Of a DNA stretch of 64,000 bases, positions 17,741 through 28,420 are shown piece by piece. The stretch is from Pseudomonadota bacterium (GTDB lineage Bacteria; Desulfobacterota; Desulfovibrionia; Desulfovibrionales; Desulfomicrobiaceae): assembly GCA_018902545.1 (NCBI GenBank), contig JAHIQM010000010.1, positions 86,389-150,388 on the forward strand. Reading direction: 5' to 3'. A program made the translations under genes and the position numbers. How positions within the stretch are numbered: the stretch's first letter is position 1; the number at the start of each line of letters is the position of its first letter. Under the pieces are notes generated by a model. That model did not search any database and had not been told where the DNA came from. It saw only the letters and a list, made by a program, of their open reading frames with translations.

Positions 17741-20177
17741 TTGTTTTGCCCTCGATGTGTCGTGACACGTTTTGATCGTTCATGGCCTGGCTTTGAATGT
17801 CTTCCTGGGACGCGTTGGCGGCTACGGTGATCTGGCTGCGAAGCTTGCCGTTGACCTGCAGGACCACGGTCACCTCGTCGGTCTTCAGGGCGTCCAGGTC
17901 GTAAGCGGGCCAGGGTTCGGCGGCCAGATTGCGGGTGTATCCCATGCGATCCCAGATTTCCTCGCAGACATGGGGGGCGATGGGCGAAAGAGTCACCAGC
18001 AGGGAGGAGATGGCCGATGACAAGAGGCGTGGTCCGTGGGCGCTGCCGCGCAAATCGTCCTTGGTCGCGTAGAGGGTGTTGACCAGTTCCATCATGGCGG
18101 CGATGGCCGTGTTGAACTGGAACTTGTTCTCGATGTCGCGTTCGACCCGGCGCACGGTGTCGTGCTCCTTGCGCCGCAATTCGGCTTCGGCCTGGCTCAG
18201 CGTTCCTTTCACACGCACGCATGCGCCCACAGACGAAAGAACATCCTCCAGTTCATCCACCAGCCGCCAGAGGCGGTTCAGGAATCGGCTTGCGCCCTCG
18301 ATGCCCTTGTCGTTCCATTCCAGATCCTTTTCCGGCGGGGCGGCAAACAGGCAGAACAGGCGCACCGTGTCGGCCCCATATTTGGCGATCATCTCGTCGG
18401 GGTCGACCACGTTGCCCTTGGACTTGGACATTTTCGAGCCATGCAGCAGGACCATGCCCTGGGTCAGGAGGTTCTTGAAGGGCTCGTCATGGGTCAGGTA
18501 TCCTTCGTCGCGCAAGGCTTTGACGAAGAATCGGGAATACAGAAGATGCAGGATGGCGTGCTCGATACCGCCAATGTACTGGTCTACGGGCAACCAGTAG
18601 GCGACCTCGGCCGGGTCGAAGGCCGCGTCCTCGTTGCGAGCCGAGGTGTAACGGGCGAAATACCAGGAGGACTCCACGAAGGTGTCCATGGTGTCCGTCT
18701 CGCGCCGGGCGGCCTTGCCGCAGGCCGGGCAGGCCACGTTGACGAAGCTCTCACACGCGGGCAGGGGCGAGCGTCCGTCGGGGTTGACCTTGACGTCCAG
18801 AGGCAGTTCCACCGGCAATTGGCTTGCGGGCACGGGCACGATGCCGCACTCGTCGCAATAGATGACCGGGATGGGCGCGCCCCAGTAACGCTGGCGGGAG
18901 ATGTTCCAGTCGCGCAGGCGGTAGTTGACCGTTGGTTTGCCCATATTCTCGGCGGCGAGGTGGTCGATGATGGCCTGCTTGGCTGCCTCGCTGTCCATGC
19001 CGTCGAATTTGCCGGAGTTGGCCATGACGCCGGGGTCGGTGTAGGCCTCGGTCATGGTCAAGGGATCGAGTCCGCCATCCCTTGGCATGATGACGACCTG
19101 CCTGGGCAGCTCGTATTTGGCCGCGAATTCGAAATCGCGCTGGTCGTGGGCCGGAACAGCCATGACCGCGCCCGTGCCGTAGCCCATGAGCACGAAGTTG
19201 GCTACGTAGATGGGCATCTCACTGCCGGTGAGGGGGTTGATGCAGTACCTGCCGGTGAACACGCCTTCCTTTTCCAAGTCTTCGGCGGTGCGCACGATGC
19301 GGTCCATTTTGGAGACGCGCTCGACAAAGGCGCGGACTTCGGTTTCCCGGCCCGTGCCGGGGATGAGCTTCTCCACCAGCGGATGTTCCGGGGCCAGGCT
19401 CATGAAGGTCGCGCCAAAAAGCGTGTCGGGCCGGGTCGTGAACACGGGAATTTGCTCGTCCAGTTCCTTGATTTTGAAGGAAATCTGGGCCCCCACGCTC
19501 TTGCCGATCCAGTTGCGCTGCATGGTCAGAACGCGCTCAGGCCAGCCATCTTTGAGGGTGTCCAGGGCTGAGAGCAGCTCCTCGGCGTAGTCGGTGATGC
19601 GCAGGAACCACTGGGACAGCTCTTTCTGCTGTACATCGGAGTCACAGCGCCAGCACAGACCTTCCTCGACCTGTTCGTTGGCCAGGACGGTGTGGCAGCT
19701 CGGGCACCAGTTGACCGGGGCCTTCTTGCGGTACACCAGCCCCTTTTCCAGGAATTTGAGGAAGAATTCCTGTTCGAAGCGGTAGTATTTCGGATGGCAG
19801 GTGGCGATTTCGCGGTCCCAGTCGTAGGAATAGCCAAGGCGCTTCAGTTGCGTGCGCATGTTGGCGATGTTTTCGTAGGTCCACTTGGCGGGGTGGGTGT
19901 TGTTCTTTATGGCCGCATTTTCGGCAGGCAGGCCAAAGGCGTCCCAGCCCATGGGATGCAGCACGTTGAAGCCCCGCATGCGCTTGTAGCGGGCGACCAC
20001 GTCGCCGATGGAGTAGTTGCGCACATGCCCCATGTGGATGCGCCCAGACGGGTAGGGGAACATTTCAAGGACATAGTATTTCTCGCCATCCTTGGACATG
20101 TCGGTCCGAAAACAGGCCTGGTCGTCCCAGGCTTTCTGCCATTTTTCCTCGATCTGCTTGAAATCGTAATGCCTCAT
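17688..20177 (-). CDS. leuS: Leucyl-tRNA synthetase
   Basis: An 829-residue class Ia synthetase. The HIGH-type motif is HMGH (residues 48-51) within [17 protein letters not shown] large CP1 editing domain follows, with [12 protein letters not shown] and [16 protein letters not shown], which hydrolyses mischarged tRNA-Leu. The zinc-ribbon cysteines ([13 protein letters not shown] ... CWRC) and the KMSKS motif ([16 protein letters not shown]) are present. The C-terminal domain ends in [13 protein letters not shown]. The ATG at 20177 follows GAGG and is 7 bases downstream of the nusB stop. The gene overlaps lptE at its 3' end. Confidence 0.97.
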   Translation of the reverse strand: MRHYDFKQIEEKWQKAWDDQACFRTDMSKDGEKYYVLEMFPYPSGRIHMGHVRNYSIGDVVARYKRMRGFNVLHPMGWDAFGLPAENAAIKNNTHPAKWTYENIANMRTQLKRLGYSYDWDREIATCHPKYYRFEQEFFLKFLEKGLVYRKKAPVNWCPSCHTVLANEQVEEGLCWRCDSDVQQKELSQWFLRITDYAEELLSALDTLKDGWPERVLTMQRNWIGKSVGAQISFKIKELDEQIPVFTTRPDTLFGATFMSLAPEHPLVEKLIPGTGRETEVRAFVERVSKMDRIVRTAEDLEKEGVFTGRYCINPLTGSEMPIYVANFVLMGYGTGAVMAVPAHDQRDFEFAAKYELPRQVVIMPRDGGLDPLTMTEAYTDPGVMANSGKFDGMDSEAAKQAIIDHLAAENMGKPTVNYRLRDWNISRQRYWGAPIPVIYCDECGIVPVPASQLPVELPLDVKVNPDGRSPLPACESFVNVACPACGKAARRETDTMDTFVESSWYFARYTSARNEDAAFDPAEVAYWLPVDQYIGGIEHAILHLLYSRFFVKALRDEGYLTHDEPFKNLLTQGMVLLHGSKMSKSKGNVVDPDEMIAKYGADTVRLFCLFAAPPEKDLEWNDKGIEGASRFLNRLWRLVDELEDVLSSVGACVRVKGTLSQAEAELRRKEHDTVRRVERDIENKFQFNTAIAAMMELVNTLYATKDDLRGSAHGPRLLSSAISSLLVTLSPIAPHVCEEIWDRMGYTRNLAAEPWPAYDLDALKTDEVTVVLQVNGKLRSQITVAANASQEDIQSQAMNDQNVSRHIEGKTIVKTIVIPGKLVNVVVR

Positions 20178-20184
20178 GCTGTCC

Positions 20185-20649
20185 TCAAGATTCCGTTTTT
20201 TCGGACTGAATTGTCTTGCGTATGTCGCGCTCGGCACCTTTGGCGGCGGCGTCGAGCACCCCGTTGACAAAGGTCTTGGAGTTGTCATCCCCGAAATCCT
20301 TGGCCAGTTCGATGGCCTCGTTCATGGCCACCTTGAGCGGGATGTCGGGGCAGAAGAGCATCTCGAAGAGACAGAGCCGCAGGATGGTCAGCTCAACTTT
20401 GGCGATGCGGTTGAGTTTCCAGTGCTGCGAATGCAGGGTGATGATCTCGTCGATGCTGTCGTGGTTGTCGAACACTCCTTCGACCAGAGTCCAGGCGTAT
20501 GAATCCTGGCGCTCGATGTCGAATTCCTCTTCGGTCCAGAAATTGTCGAAGGACTTGATCAGGGCGTCCTTGGACATGTCCCGGCCGAAAACCAGCGAAT
20601 AGATGACCTGAAAGGCGAAGCGGCGTTGATGCCGACGGTTGTGCGTCAC
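20185..20649 (-). CDS. nusB: Transcription antitermination factor NusB
   Basis: A 154-residue all-helical NusB that binds boxA RNA with NusE (S10) in rRNA antitermination. Typical features are the N-terminal [15 protein letters not shown], the central [20 protein letters not shown], and the terminal [30 protein letters not shown]. The start is GTG at 20649, preceded by AGGGG at six bases. It lies between ribH (9-base gap) and leuS (7-base gap). The ribH-nusB linkage is one of the most conserved in bacteria. Confidence 0.95.
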   Translation of the reverse strand: MTHNRRHQRRFAFQVIYSLVFGRDMSKDALIKSFDNFWTEEEFDIERQDSYAWTLVEGVFDNHDSIDEIITLHSQHWKLNRIAKVELTILRLCLFEMLFCPDIPLKVAMNEAIELAKDFGDDNSKTFVNGVLDAAAKGAERDIRKTIQSEKTES

Positions 20650-20658
20650 AAAAATCCC

Positions 20659-21129
20659 CTAGATCTGCTGCAGCACGCGCAAGGTCTCGAGGACCGCGGC
20701 TGCGGCATCCACACCCTTGTTGCCGCCTTTGCTGCCAGCCCGTTCGATGGACTGTTCCAGGGTGTCCGTGGTCAGGAGGCCAAAGCCGATGGGCACGCCG
20801 GTGTCCATGGACACATGCGCGATGCCCTTGGTCGCTTCGCTGCACACATAGTCGAAATGGGGGGTCGCGCCGCGGATGACCGCGCCTACGCAAATGATGG
20901 CGTCGGCTTTGCCGCTCCTGGCGACTTTCTGGGCCACGAGCGGCATCTCGAAGGCGCCGGGCACGCGGATGAGGGTGATGTTTTCGCGATCCGCGCCGTG
21001 ACGGAGCAGATAGTCCACAGCCCCGCCGATGAGGCGGTCGACGATGAAATCGTTGAAGCGGCTGGCGATGATGGTGAATTTCTGGTCGTTGGCCTGCATT
21101 TGGCCTTCGATGGTTTTGACGTGCAGCAT
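20659..21129 (-). CDS. ribH: 6,7-dimethyl-8-ribityllumazine synthase
   Basis: A 156-residue lumazine synthase. It condenses the ribityl-aminouracil from the RibD branch with dihydroxybutanone phosphate from RibBA. Motifs are [36 protein letters not shown], which binds substrate, and [18 protein letters not shown] with the C-terminal Arg region. Members assemble as pentamers or 60-mers. The ATG at 21129 is 16 bases after ribBA. It is the last rib gene before nusB. Confidence 0.96.
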   Translation of the reverse strand: MLHVKTIEGQMQANDQKFTIIASRFNDFIVDRLIGGAVDYLLRHGADRENITLIRVPGAFEMPLVAQKVARSGKADAIICVGAVIRGATPHFDYVCSEATKGIAHVSMDTGVPIGFGLLTTDTLEQSIERAGSKGGNKGVDAAAAVLETLRVLQQI

Positions 21130-21145
21130 GTCTACTCCTTGAAAA

Positions 21146-22360
21146 TTATTTGTTTTCGGCTTCCAGATGCAGCAGGTGGCCGAGCTTGGAATACTTGGTG
21201 TGCAGGTAGCACTTGTTGTCGTCGCAGACCGGGATTTCGATGGGCATCCGCTCCACGACTTTCAGGCCGTAGCCTTCGAGCCCAATGATCTTCTTGGGAT
21301 TGTTGGTCAGCAGGCGCATGCGCTTCACGCCAAGGTCGACCAGGATCTGCGCGCCCAGGCCGTAATCGCGCAGGTCCGGCGCGAAGCCCAGTTCGATGTT
21401 GGCCTCCACGGTGTCGCGGCCCTCGTCCTGCAGGTGGTAGGCCTTGATCTTGTTGCCAAGGCCGATGCCCCGGCCTTCCTGGCGCATGTACAGGATGACG
21501 CCCGATCCCTCGTCGTTGACCACCTGCATGGCCCGCTGCAGTTGGCTACCGCAGTCGCAGCGCATGGACCCGAACACGTCGCCGGTCAGGCATTCGCTGT
21601 GTACGCGCACCAGCACGGGAGTCTCTTCGTTGATCTCGCCCTTGATCAACGCGAGATGGGTGTGGCTGTCGATATCGTTTTCATAGGCCACAATGGTGAA
21701 TTCGCCGTAGCAGGTGGGCATGCGCGCCTCGGCCACGCGGCGCACCAGGGAGTCCTTGCGCGAGCGGTAGGCGATGAGATCGGCGATGGTGGCGATCTTC
21801 ATGTTGTGCTCTTCAGCAAATTTGCGCAGGTCGGGCATGCGCGACATGGTGCCGTCGTCGTTCATGATCTCGCAGATGACGGCCGCGCCCTTGAGCCCGG
21901 CCAGGCGGGACAGGTCCACGGAGCCTTCGGTCTGTCCGGCGCGGACCAGCACCCCTCCAGGCTTGGCGCGCAGGGGAAAGATGTGCCCGGGGGTGGCCAG
22001 GTCGGCGGGCGTGGTCTCGTCGGCCACTGCGGTCTGGATGGTCAGGGCCCGGTCGTGGGCGGAGATGCCCGTGGTCACGCCCTGTTTGGCCTCAATGGAA
22101 ACGGTGAAGTTGGTGCCGAATTTGGAGGTATTGCGCCGCGCCATGAGCGGCAATTCCAGCTTGTCCACCAGGGCCGGTTCCAGGGCGAGGCAGATGAGGC
22201 CGCGGCCGAACTTGGCCATGAAATTGATGGCGTCCGGCGTGACCTTTTCGGCGGCGATGGTCAGGTCGCCCTCGTTTTCACGGTCCTCGTCGTCGACCAG
22301 GATGATCATGTTCCCGGCCTTTATTTCCTTGATGGCCTCTTCGGCCGAACATTTTTGCAT
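21146..22360 (-). CDS. ribBA: Bifunctional 3,4-DHBP synthase / GTP cyclohydrolase II
   Basis: A 404-residue fusion that starts both branches of riboflavin synthesis. The N-terminal ~200 residues are DHBP synthase: [32 protein letters not shown] and GHIFPLRA. The C-terminal half is GTP cyclohydrolase II, with zinc ligands [16 protein letters not shown] and the catalytic QEGRGIGL. Both active sites look intact, so it should be bifunctional rather than a RibB with a dead tail. The ATG at 22360 comes 39 bases after ribE. Confidence 0.96.
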   Translation of the reverse strand: MQKCSAEEAIKEIKAGNMIILVDDEDRENEGDLTIAAEKVTPDAINFMAKFGRGLICLALEPALVDKLELPLMARRNTSKFGTNFTVSIEAKQGVTTGISAHDRALTIQTAVADETTPADLATPGHIFPLRAKPGGVLVRAGQTEGSVDLSRLAGLKGAAVICEIMNDDGTMSRMPDLRKFAEEHNMKIATIADLIAYRSRKDSLVRRVAEARMPTCYGEFTIVAYENDIDSHTHLALIKGEINEETPVLVRVHSECLTGDVFGSMRCDCGSQLQRAMQVVNDEGSGVILYMRQEGRGIGLGNKIKAYHLQDEGRDTVEANIELGFAPDLRDYGLGAQILVDLGVKRMRLLTNNPKKIIGLEGYGLKVVERMPIEIPVCDDNKCYLHTKYSKLGHLLHLEAENK

Positions 22361-22399
22361 GGTATCCTCTTTATGGGCTTTTCGGACTTGGGAGAGCTC

Positions 22400-23053
22400 T
22401 CAAAATCCGTGTTCTTTCAGAAAATCGGGGGTGATGGCGGAAGCGGCCTGGGTGCGGCCCTCGTTCCAGGGGCCGAGCATGCGCTGCACGTACTTGCCGA
22501 TGACGTCGGTCTCCATGTTGACGTGCCGTCCCTGTTCCCATCCCGAAATGGTAGTTTCCCGCTGCGTGGCCGGGATGATGTTTACTTCCAAATACCCCTG
22601 ACCGCAATCGTTGACTGTCAGGCTGATCCCGTCCAGGGCCACGGAGCCCTTGGCAATGACCTGTGGCGACTGCGCAGCCGGGAAGCCCAGCCGGTAGATC
22701 CGGGACTGTCCGGCCTGGCGAATGGACTCGACCTCGGCCAGGCAATCGACATGCCCCGAGACGATGTGTCCGCCGAGCCGGTCACCCAGGGCCAGGGCGC
22801 GCTCCAGATTGACCGCCGAGGACACGCGCAGGTCCCCCAGGTTGGTCACGGACATGGTTTCCATCGATGCGTAGGCCGTGAACCAGCCCGCGCCGAAAGT
22901 TTCAACCGTCAGGCAGACTCCGTTCACGGCGATGGATTCGCCAAGGGCGTAGTCGGTCAGGGTAAATTCCGGGCGTACGGTGAAGCGGGTTTCGCCGCCG
23001 CGCCGGTCCATGGCCGCGATCCGGCCCAGTCCCTGGATGATTCCTGTGAACAT
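22400..23053 (-). CDS. ribE: Riboflavin synthase alpha chain
   Basis: A 217-residue protein with two tandem lumazine-binding barrels. It dismutates two lumazines to riboflavin and the pyrimidinedione. The first barrel begins with the invariant MFTGIIQGLG and contains IAVNGVCLTV and VNLERAL. The second repeats the pattern with VALDGISLTVND and the terminal helix EHGF. GHIVSGHVD marks the junction. The ATG at 23053 is two bases after ribD. The gene is called ribC in some genomes. Confidence 0.96.
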   Translation of the reverse strand: MFTGIIQGLGRIAAMDRRGGETRFTVRPEFTLTDYALGESIAVNGVCLTVETFGAGWFTAYASMETMSVTNLGDLRVSSAVNLERALALGDRLGGHIVSGHVDCLAEVESIRQAGQSRIYRLGFPAAQSPQVIAKGSVALDGISLTVNDCGQGYLEVNIIPATQRETTISGWEQGRHVNMETDVIGKYVQRMLGPWNEGRTQAASAITPDFLKEHGF

Positions 23054-23055
23054 GC

Positions 23056-24180
23056 CTACTCCTTTGCGCGCAGCCTGAGATAAAGGTCGGTTTCGAAAAA
23101 TCCCTGCTCCACGGTTCGAAATTCCCAGCAGTCCTGCATGGACAGGGCCTTGCGTCCGGCAAAGGCTGACCGGCCTTCCTCGTCACCCAGAACCTTCATG
23201 GCCTGGAAGATGCGCAGTTCATCGACCAGTCCCTGACTTTGCATGGAGCCAGCCAGATGCCCGCCGCCTTCGGTCAGGGTGTGATGGCAGCCGCGATCCG
23301 TGCGCAGCAGGCGCAGTCCCTCGCCCAGGTCAAGGGTTTCGGGCGCGGACTTTACGTTCGGCAAGCCCCAGACCGTCACTCCCAGATCGGTCAGTCGCGT
23401 GGCGCGCGCGGACCGGCTTTCGGCCTCCGTGGTCCAGAAGATGGACTTCTCTGGCCTTGAGGACAAAAGATTCGAACTGCGGGCAGGATCGGGCAGGGTC
23501 CTCGATACGATCACGGCCAGGGGCTGCGGCCCTTCGTAGCCTGGCATCCGGCAGGTCAGGGTCGGGTTGTCCGCGCGGAATGTGCCGCCGCCGACGATGA
23601 CGGCCCCGCACAAGCTTCGCAGTCTGTGTACTTCGCGGCGCGACGCTTCGCCGGAGATCCAGGCCGCCTGCCCGTCGCGGGTGGCGATCTTGCCGTCCAG
23701 CGTGGTGGCCAGCTTGAGGATGGAATACGGGCGAGCCGTGGTCTGCCAGATCAGAAAGTCGGCGATGAGATCCCTGCATTCCTTTTCCATCAGGCCCATG
23801 CGCACGGTGACTCCCATGCTCTGCAGATGCGCCGCCCCGCCCCCGGCTACGGACCGGTTGGGATCGGGGCAGCCGATGACCACTTCGGGAATTCCCGCCA
23901 TAAGGATGGCCTGGGTGCACGGCGGGGTTTTGCCGTGGTGGTTGCATGGCTCCAGTGTGACGTAGAGGATGCACCGGCGCGGATCGATTCCCTTGGCTTT
24001 GGCGTCGTGCAGGGCCTCGACCTCGGCGTGGGGTTTTCCGCACGCCGTGTGCCAGCCCTTGGCCACCACAGTGCCTTCGTGCACCAGTACCGCGCCCACA
24101 CAGGGATTGGGCGCGGTGTGCCCACGGCCCTGCTCGGCCAGGCGGATGGCCTGCTCCATGAACTGGTGATCGTCAGGCAT
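23056..24180 (-). CDS. ribD: Riboflavin biosynthesis deaminase/reductase RibD
   Basis: A 374-residue bifunctional enzyme. The N-terminal cytidine-deaminase-like domain shows the zinc site HAEVEAL and [13 protein letters not shown], plus VGAVLVHEG. The C-terminal NADPH reductase domain has [24 protein letters not shown] and the GGGTF turn. It performs the deamination and side-chain reduction of the GTP cyclohydrolase II product. The ATG at 24180 lies 8 bases inside the end of the dCMP deaminase gene. That gene is of the same fold, so the two deaminases are adjacent and coupled. Confidence 0.95.
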   Translation of the reverse strand: MPDDHQFMEQAIRLAEQGRGHTAPNPCVGAVLVHEGTVVAKGWHTACGKPHAEVEALHDAKAKGIDPRRCILYVTLEPCNHHGKTPPCTQAILMAGIPEVVIGCPDPNRSVAGGGAAHLQSMGVTVRMGLMEKECRDLIADFLIWQTTARPYSILKLATTLDGKIATRDGQAAWISGEASRREVHRLRSLCGAVIVGGGTFRADNPTLTCRMPGYEGPQPLAVIVSRTLPDPARSSNLLSSRPEKSIFWTTEAESRSARATRLTDLGVTVWGLPNVKSAPETLDLGEGLRLLRTDRGCHHTLTEGGGHLAGSMQSQGLVDELRIFQAMKVLGDEEGRSAFAGRKALSMQDCWEFRTVEQGFFETDLYLRLRAKE

Positions 24181-24634
24181 CGTCAGGTTTCTCCAGGCGC
24201 GAATAGGGAATTCTTGCTTCGTCGAGCATCTGCCGGGACATTTCGTCGGGGTAGCCCTCGGCGAAGAAGATGGCCCGGACCCGGCAGTTGATGAGCATCT
24301 TGGCGCACAGGATGCACGGTTGGGTCGTGCAGAAAATATCCGCGCCCTCGATGCTTACTCCATGGATGGCGGCCTGGATGATGACGTTCTGCTCGGCGTG
24401 CAGGGCGCGGCATAGCTCGTGGCGCTGACCCGAGGGGATGCCCAGCTTTTCGCGCAGACATCCGAGCTCAAGGCAGTGGGTCAGCCCGGCGGGCGCGCCG
24501 TTGTACCCTGTGGCCAGGATGCGTTTGTCCTTCACGGCCAGAGAACCGACCTTGCGCCGCAAACAGGTGGAGCGCTCGGCCACCAGATAGGCGATGTCCA
24601 TGAAATATTGCGGCCAGGGGATGCGGTTGTCCAT
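24173..24634 (-). CDS. dCMP deaminase (ComEB-like)
   Basis: A 153-residue zinc deaminase. The zinc ligands and proton shuttle are H79-A-E81 and the PC-x2-C pair C107/C110 (TTQPCILC). [24 protein letters not shown] is typical of deoxycytidylate deaminases, which make dUMP for thymidylate synthesis. The extra C54/C59 and the [11 protein letters not shown] spacing match the ComEB/dCMP group better than the tRNA adenosine deaminase group. The ATG at 24634 follows GAGG; a GTG two codons upstream overlaps the spacer. It lies between glyA and ribD and overlaps ribD by 8 bases. Confidence 0.88.
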   Translation of the reverse strand: MDNRIPWPQYFMDIAYLVAERSTCLRRKVGSLAVKDKRILATGYNGAPAGLTHCLELGCLREKLGIPSGQRHELCRALHAEQNVIIQAAIHGVSIEGADIFCTTQPCILCAKMLINCRVRAIFFAEGYPDEMSRQMLDEARIPYSRLEKPDDA

Positions 24635-24656
24635 GGTCACCTCTTTGGAAACGAAT

Positions 24657-24690
24657 CAACCACAGGGCCCTTTAATCGGCCCTGTGGTTG
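24657..24690 (-). terminator. Hairpin after glyA
   Basis: The 13-bp arms CAACCACAGGGCC (24657-24669) and GGCCCTGTGGTTG (24678-24690) surround an 8-base loop in the 82-base gap between glyA and the dCMP deaminase gene. The tract that follows on the minus strand is only weakly T-rich, so termination may be partial. Confidence 0.6.
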
Positions 24691-24716
24691 GAGAAAGGCG
24701 GTGAAAAAAGGGTGGT

Positions 24717-25955
24717 CTACCAGGCGAAAAGCGGGAACTGGCCCGCGAATTTCTCCACTTCAAGCCGAATCTCGGTCAGTCTGGAGTCGTTGTCCAGGTT
24801 CTCGAGGATGGCGACAATCCATTTGGCCACCTTGCGCATGTCATCGGTCTTCATGCCCCGGGTGGTTAGCGCCGGAGTGCCCAAGCGTACTCCGGAGGTG
24901 ACAAAGGGCGAGCGGGTCTCGAAAGGCACCGTGTTCTTGTTCACGGTGATGCCGCCCTTGTCCAGGCCGATCTCGGCATCCTTGCCGGTGATGTCCTGAG
25001 CGGTGAGATCCACGAGCATGAGGTGGTTGTCCGTGCCGCCGGAGACCAGGTGATACCCGGCGGCCGTCAGTTCGGCGGCCAGGGTCTGGGCGTTGATGAT
25101 AACCTGCTGCTGGTAACCCTTGAATTCCGGACGCAGCGCCTCGGCAAAAGCCACGGCCTTGGCTGCGATGACGTGCATGAGCGGCCCGCCCTGGATGCCG
25201 GGGAAAATCTGGGAATTGAGGCTTTTGCCGAATTCTTCAGAGCTTAAGATCATGCCGCCGCGAGGGCCGCGTAGGGTTTTGTGCGTGGTCGTAGTGGTGT
25301 AGTGCGCGTGCTTGATGGGCGAGGGGTGCAGACCCGTGGCTACCAGACCGGCGATGTGCGCCATGTCCACCAGCAGTTTGGCCTCCACTTTGTCGGCGAT
25401 GGCCCGGAAGCGTTCGAAATCAAGGGTGCGCGGATAGGCACTGGCTCCGGCGATGATCATCTGGGGCTTGTGTTCCAGAGCCAGAGCTTCGATCTCGTCG
25501 TAGTTGATCTGGCCTGTTTCCTTTTCCACGCCGTAAAAGGCGGTCTTGAACAGGCGACCCGAGAAGTTGACCGGGCTGCCGTGGGTCAGGTGCCCACCGT
25601 GGGACAGGTTCATGCCGAGGATGGTGTCGCCGGGCTGGATGGCCGCAAAATACGCGCCCATGTTGGCCTGGGAGCCGGAGTGGGGCTGGACGTTGGCGTA
25701 CTCGGCCCCAAAAAGCTGGCGGGCCCGCTCCATGGCCAGGTTTTCGGCCATGTCCACAAACTCGCACCCGCCATAGTAGCGCTTGCCCGGGTAGCCTTCG
25801 GCGTACTTGTGGGTCATGACGCTGCCCATGGCGGCGCGGACCGCAAGGGAGGTGAAGTTCTCCGAGGCGATGAGTTCGAGTTTGGTGATCTGGCGGTTGG
25901 TCTCCAGCTGGATCGCTTTTGCGATCTGCGGATCCTGGCGGGTGAGTTCGTCCAT
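24717..25955 (-). CDS. glyA: Serine hydroxymethyltransferase
   Basis: A 412-residue PLP enzyme that converts serine and tetrahydrofolate to glycine and methylene-tetrahydrofolate. The PLP-binding Lys is in [49 protein letters not shown], and [17 protein letters not shown] are family signatures. The ATG at 25955 follows GGAGA. It is 38 bases after fabF, in the usual fabF-glyA-comEB order of this group. A hairpin separates it from the next gene. Confidence 0.97.
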   Translation of the reverse strand: MDELTRQDPQIAKAIQLETNRQITKLELIASENFTSLAVRAAMGSVMTHKYAEGYPGKRYYGGCEFVDMAENLAMERARQLFGAEYANVQPHSGSQANMGAYFAAIQPGDTILGMNLSHGGHLTHGSPVNFSGRLFKTAFYGVEKETGQINYDEIEALALEHKPQMIIAGASAYPRTLDFERFRAIADKVEAKLLVDMAHIAGLVATGLHPSPIKHAHYTTTTTHKTLRGPRGGMILSSEEFGKSLNSQIFPGIQGGPLMHVIAAKAVAFAEALRPEFKGYQQQVIINAQTLAAELTAAGYHLVSGGTDNHLMLVDLTAQDITGKDAEIGLDKGGITVNKNTVPFETRSPFVTSGVRLGTPALTTRGMKTDDMRKVAKWIVAILENLDNDSRLTEIRLEVEKFAGQFPLFAW

Positions 25956-25993
25956 GGTGTCTCCAACTGTTGAGCCGCGTGTGCGGCGAATCG

Positions 25994-27235
25994 TTATTTG
26001 AAACTGCGCAGGATAATGGACGCGTTGGTGCCGCCGAATCCGAACGAGTTGCTGATGCCGTATTCCAGTTCCATTTCCCGGCTGCCGTTTGGCGTGTAGT
26101 CCAGATCGCAATCCGGGTCCGGGGTGTCCTGGTTGATGGTGCCGGGCACGATGCCGGTCGTCAGGCTCATGATCGTGAAGACGGCCTCGGCGCCGCCGGC
26201 CGCCCCGAGCAGGTGCCCGATCATGCTCTTGTTGGCGGTGATGGGCATCTTGTACGCGTGATCGCCGAACACGGCCTTGATGGCCTTGGTTTCGGTCTTG
26301 TCGTTGAGCTTGGTGGACGTGCCGTGGGCGTTGATAAAACTGATTTGTTCGGGAGCCAGCTGCGCGTCGCGCAGGGCGAATTTCATGGCCTGAGCCATGC
26401 CCGTGCCCGACTCTTCGGGGGCGGCGATGTGGTACGCATCGCCGGATGCTCCGTAGCCAACGACCTCACCGTAGATTTTGGCCCCGCGGGCCAGGGCGTG
26501 CTCAAGCTCTTCAAGCATGAGTAGGCCCGCACCCTCGCCGATGATGAACCCGGTGCGGTCGGCGTCAAAGGGACGGCTGGCCTTCTGCGGATCGTCGTTG
26601 CGGGTGGACAGGGCCTTCATGGCTGTGAAGCCGGACACGCCCATGGGCGTGATGGTCGACTCGACACCGCCGGTGATGCAGGCCTTGATGCGTCCGAGTT
26701 TGATGTCGGAGAACGCATAGCCGATGGCGTGTGTGGCCGAGGCGCAGGCCGACGTGGTGACCAGATTCGGGCCTTTGGCCCCGGTCTGGATGGAAATCTG
26801 ACCCGAGGCCATGTTGGCGATGAGCATGGGAATATAGAAGGGCGAGATCCTTCCTGGGCCGGATTTGAGCAGCTTCGAGTGAAATTCCTCGATGGTGGAC
26901 AACCCGCCCAGGCCGCAGCCGAGCAGCACGCCCACTTCCGGGGCCGTGGCCTCGTCCATGACCATGCCGCAGTCTTCCATGAGCTGTTTGCCCGCGGCCA
27001 CGGCGATCTGGACAAAACGGTCCATGCGTTTGGCTTCCTTGACCCCGACGTAATCCGTGGGTTCGAAATTTTTCAGTTCGCCCGCAATCTTGGCGTCGAA
27101 CTCGGAAGCATCAAAGAGGGTGATGGGCCCGATGCCGGATACCCCGGCGACCAGGTTGGCCCAGCTGTCCTGCAGGGAATTGCCAATGGGGGTCAGGGCC
27201 GCAAGCCCGGTAACGACAACGCGTTTTCCAATCAT
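25994..27235 (-). CDS. fabF: 3-oxoacyl-[acyl-carrier-protein] synthase II
   Basis: A 413-residue KAS II that elongates acyl-ACP with malonyl-ACP. The Cys-His-His active site is visible: [20 protein letters not shown] and [14 protein letters not shown]. Length and the C-terminal [11 protein letters not shown] are standard. The ATG at 27235 follows GAGAAGACC. It is separated from acpP by 110 bases containing a strong terminator, so its level should be set by read-through or an internal promoter. Confidence 0.97.
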   Translation of the reverse strand: MIGKRVVVTGLAALTPIGNSLQDSWANLVAGVSGIGPITLFDASEFDAKIAGELKNFEPTDYVGVKEAKRMDRFVQIAVAAGKQLMEDCGMVMDEATAPEVGVLLGCGLGGLSTIEEFHSKLLKSGPGRISPFYIPMLIANMASGQISIQTGAKGPNLVTTSACASATHAIGYAFSDIKLGRIKACITGGVESTITPMGVSGFTAMKALSTRNDDPQKASRPFDADRTGFIIGEGAGLLMLEELEHALARGAKIYGEVVGYGASGDAYHIAAPEESGTGMAQAMKFALRDAQLAPEQISFINAHGTSTKLNDKTETKAIKAVFGDHAYKMPITANKSMIGHLLGAAGGAEAVFTIMSLTTGIVPGTINQDTPDPDCDLDYTPNGSREMELEYGISNSFGFGGTNASIILRSFK

Positions 27236-27289
27236 GGTCTTCTCGAAAGTAGGACTTGCCGGGCGGGAAAATCCGACCGGCGGTGCATG

Positions 27290-27322
27290 AAAAAAAAGGT
27301 ACCCCAGACGGCCCGGGGTACC
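27290..27322 (-). terminator. Strong terminator between acpP and fabF
   Basis: On the minus strand GGTACCCC and GGGGTACC (27315-27322 and 27298-27305 on plus) form a perfect 8-bp stem with a 9-base loop, followed by eight T residues (A-run at 27290-27297). It lies within the operon, so it probably lets acpP be expressed above fabF and the genes beyond. Confidence 0.85.
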
Positions 27323-27345
27323 GTGTCATGGCGACGTAACGTGTC

Positions 27346-27576
27346 CTAGGACTTGGACTTGATGTAGTTGATGGCGTCCTGGACTGTGGCGATCTTCTGG
27401 GCATCTTCGTCGTCGATCTCGATGTCGAATTCCTCTTCCATGGCCATGATCAGTTCGGTCAGGTCCAGGGAGTCGGCGCCCAGGGACTCCACAAAGGAGG
27501 ACTCAGGCTTCACTTCGTCCGCGGAAACGCCCAGCTGCTCAACCACCAGTTCTTTGACTTTTTCTTCAATAGACAT
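27346..27576 (-). CDS. acpP: Acyl carrier protein
   Basis: A 76-residue acidic four-helix protein. The phosphopantetheine attachment Ser36 is in GADSLDL, followed by the recognition helix [11 protein letters not shown]. It carries growing acyl chains for FabF, FabG, FabH and PlsX. The start is ATG at 27576, because GGAGG lies six bases upstream. The in-frame ATG two codons earlier abuts the Shine-Dalgarno directly and is unlikely. It sits 44 bases after fabG and is followed by a strong terminator. Confidence 0.97.
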   Translation of the reverse strand: MSIEEKVKELVVEQLGVSADEVKPESSFVESLGADSLDLTELIMAMEEEFDIEIDDEDAQKIATVQDAINYIKSKS

Positions 27577-27620
27577 TTTCATCCTCCAAAGTGTGTATTC
27601 GTACGTAATGTGGAATCCGG

Positions 27621-28364
27621 CTACTGGTACATGCCGCCGTTGATTCCGAGCACCTGACCGGTGATGTAATCAGCCTGGTCGGATGCAAGATAGGCCACGG
27701 CATCGGCGATGGCCTGCGCCGATCCGAGGCGTCCCAGAGGAATGCGTTCAAGGTACTTGTCCCGCACATCCTTGGGGAGAGTTTCAGTCATGTCGGTCTC
27801 GATGAACCCCGGCGCGATGGCGTTGACAGTGATGCCGCGTGATCCAAGTTCCAGGGCTGCGGACTTGGTCAGCCCGATGAGGCCGGCCTTGGACGCGCTG
27901 TAGTTGGATTGCCCGGCATTGCCCATCTGCCCCACGACGGAGGAAATATTGACGATGCGCCCCTTGCGCTGCTTGAGCATGATCTTGGCCGCCTGCTGCA
28001 GGCAGACGAAGGCTCCGGTCAGGTTGATCTGGATCACCTGCTCCCACTGCTCGCGCTTCATGCGCATGATCAGCCCGTCCTTGGTGATACCTGCGTTGTT
28101 GACCAGCAGATCAAGGCTGACCTTGTCCTTGATTTGCACCGCGAAAAAATCGTCCACGGCGTCCCAGTCGCTGGCGTCAAGCAAAAAAGACCGGGCTGCG
28201 CCGCCATCTGCCGCTACTTCGGCGCACACTGCTTCGGCCAGTTCCGGCCTGCTGACGTAGGTGAAATAAACCTGGTACCCCAAGCCTGCAAGTTTTTTTA
28301 CGATCGCCTTGCCGATCCCGCGTGTGCCGCCGGTGACCAGGGCGGTCTTGATCAGTTCGCTCAT
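27621..28364 (-). CDS. fabG: 3-oxoacyl-[acyl-carrier-protein] reductase
   Basis: A 247-residue short-chain dehydrogenase. The NADPH site is [12 protein letters not shown] (around 10-20) and the catalytic set is Ser in NISSVVG with YSASKAG (Tyr-x3-Lys). [16 protein letters not shown] and PGFIETDMT are typical of FabG. It reduces beta-ketoacyl-ACP in the elongation cycle. The ATG at 28364 is 56 bases after fabH. The malonyl transferase gene fabD, which often lies between fabH and fabG, is absent here. Confidence 0.95.
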   Translation of the reverse strand: MSELIKTALVTGGTRGIGKAIVKKLAGLGYQVYFTYVSRPELAEAVCAEVAADGGAARSFLLDASDWDAVDDFFAVQIKDKVSLDLLVNNAGITKDGLIMRMKREQWEQVIQINLTGAFVCLQQAAKIMLKQRKGRIVNISSVVGQMGNAGQSNYSASKAGLIGLTKSAALELGSRGITVNAIAPGFIETDMTETLPKDVRDKYLERIPLGRLGSAQAIADAVAYLASDQADYITGQVLGINGGMYQ

Positions 28365-28420
28365 GATTGACCTCGTGGGTATGCTTGAAAACAGCGAATT
28401 GAGTGGTTACTCAATGGCCG

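Noticed and set aside
20185..24640. FMN riboswitch in front of the rib genes
   Set aside because: ribD overlaps the upstream deaminase gene, so there is no leader. I saw no RFN-type AGGAUUC element in the gaps of this run.
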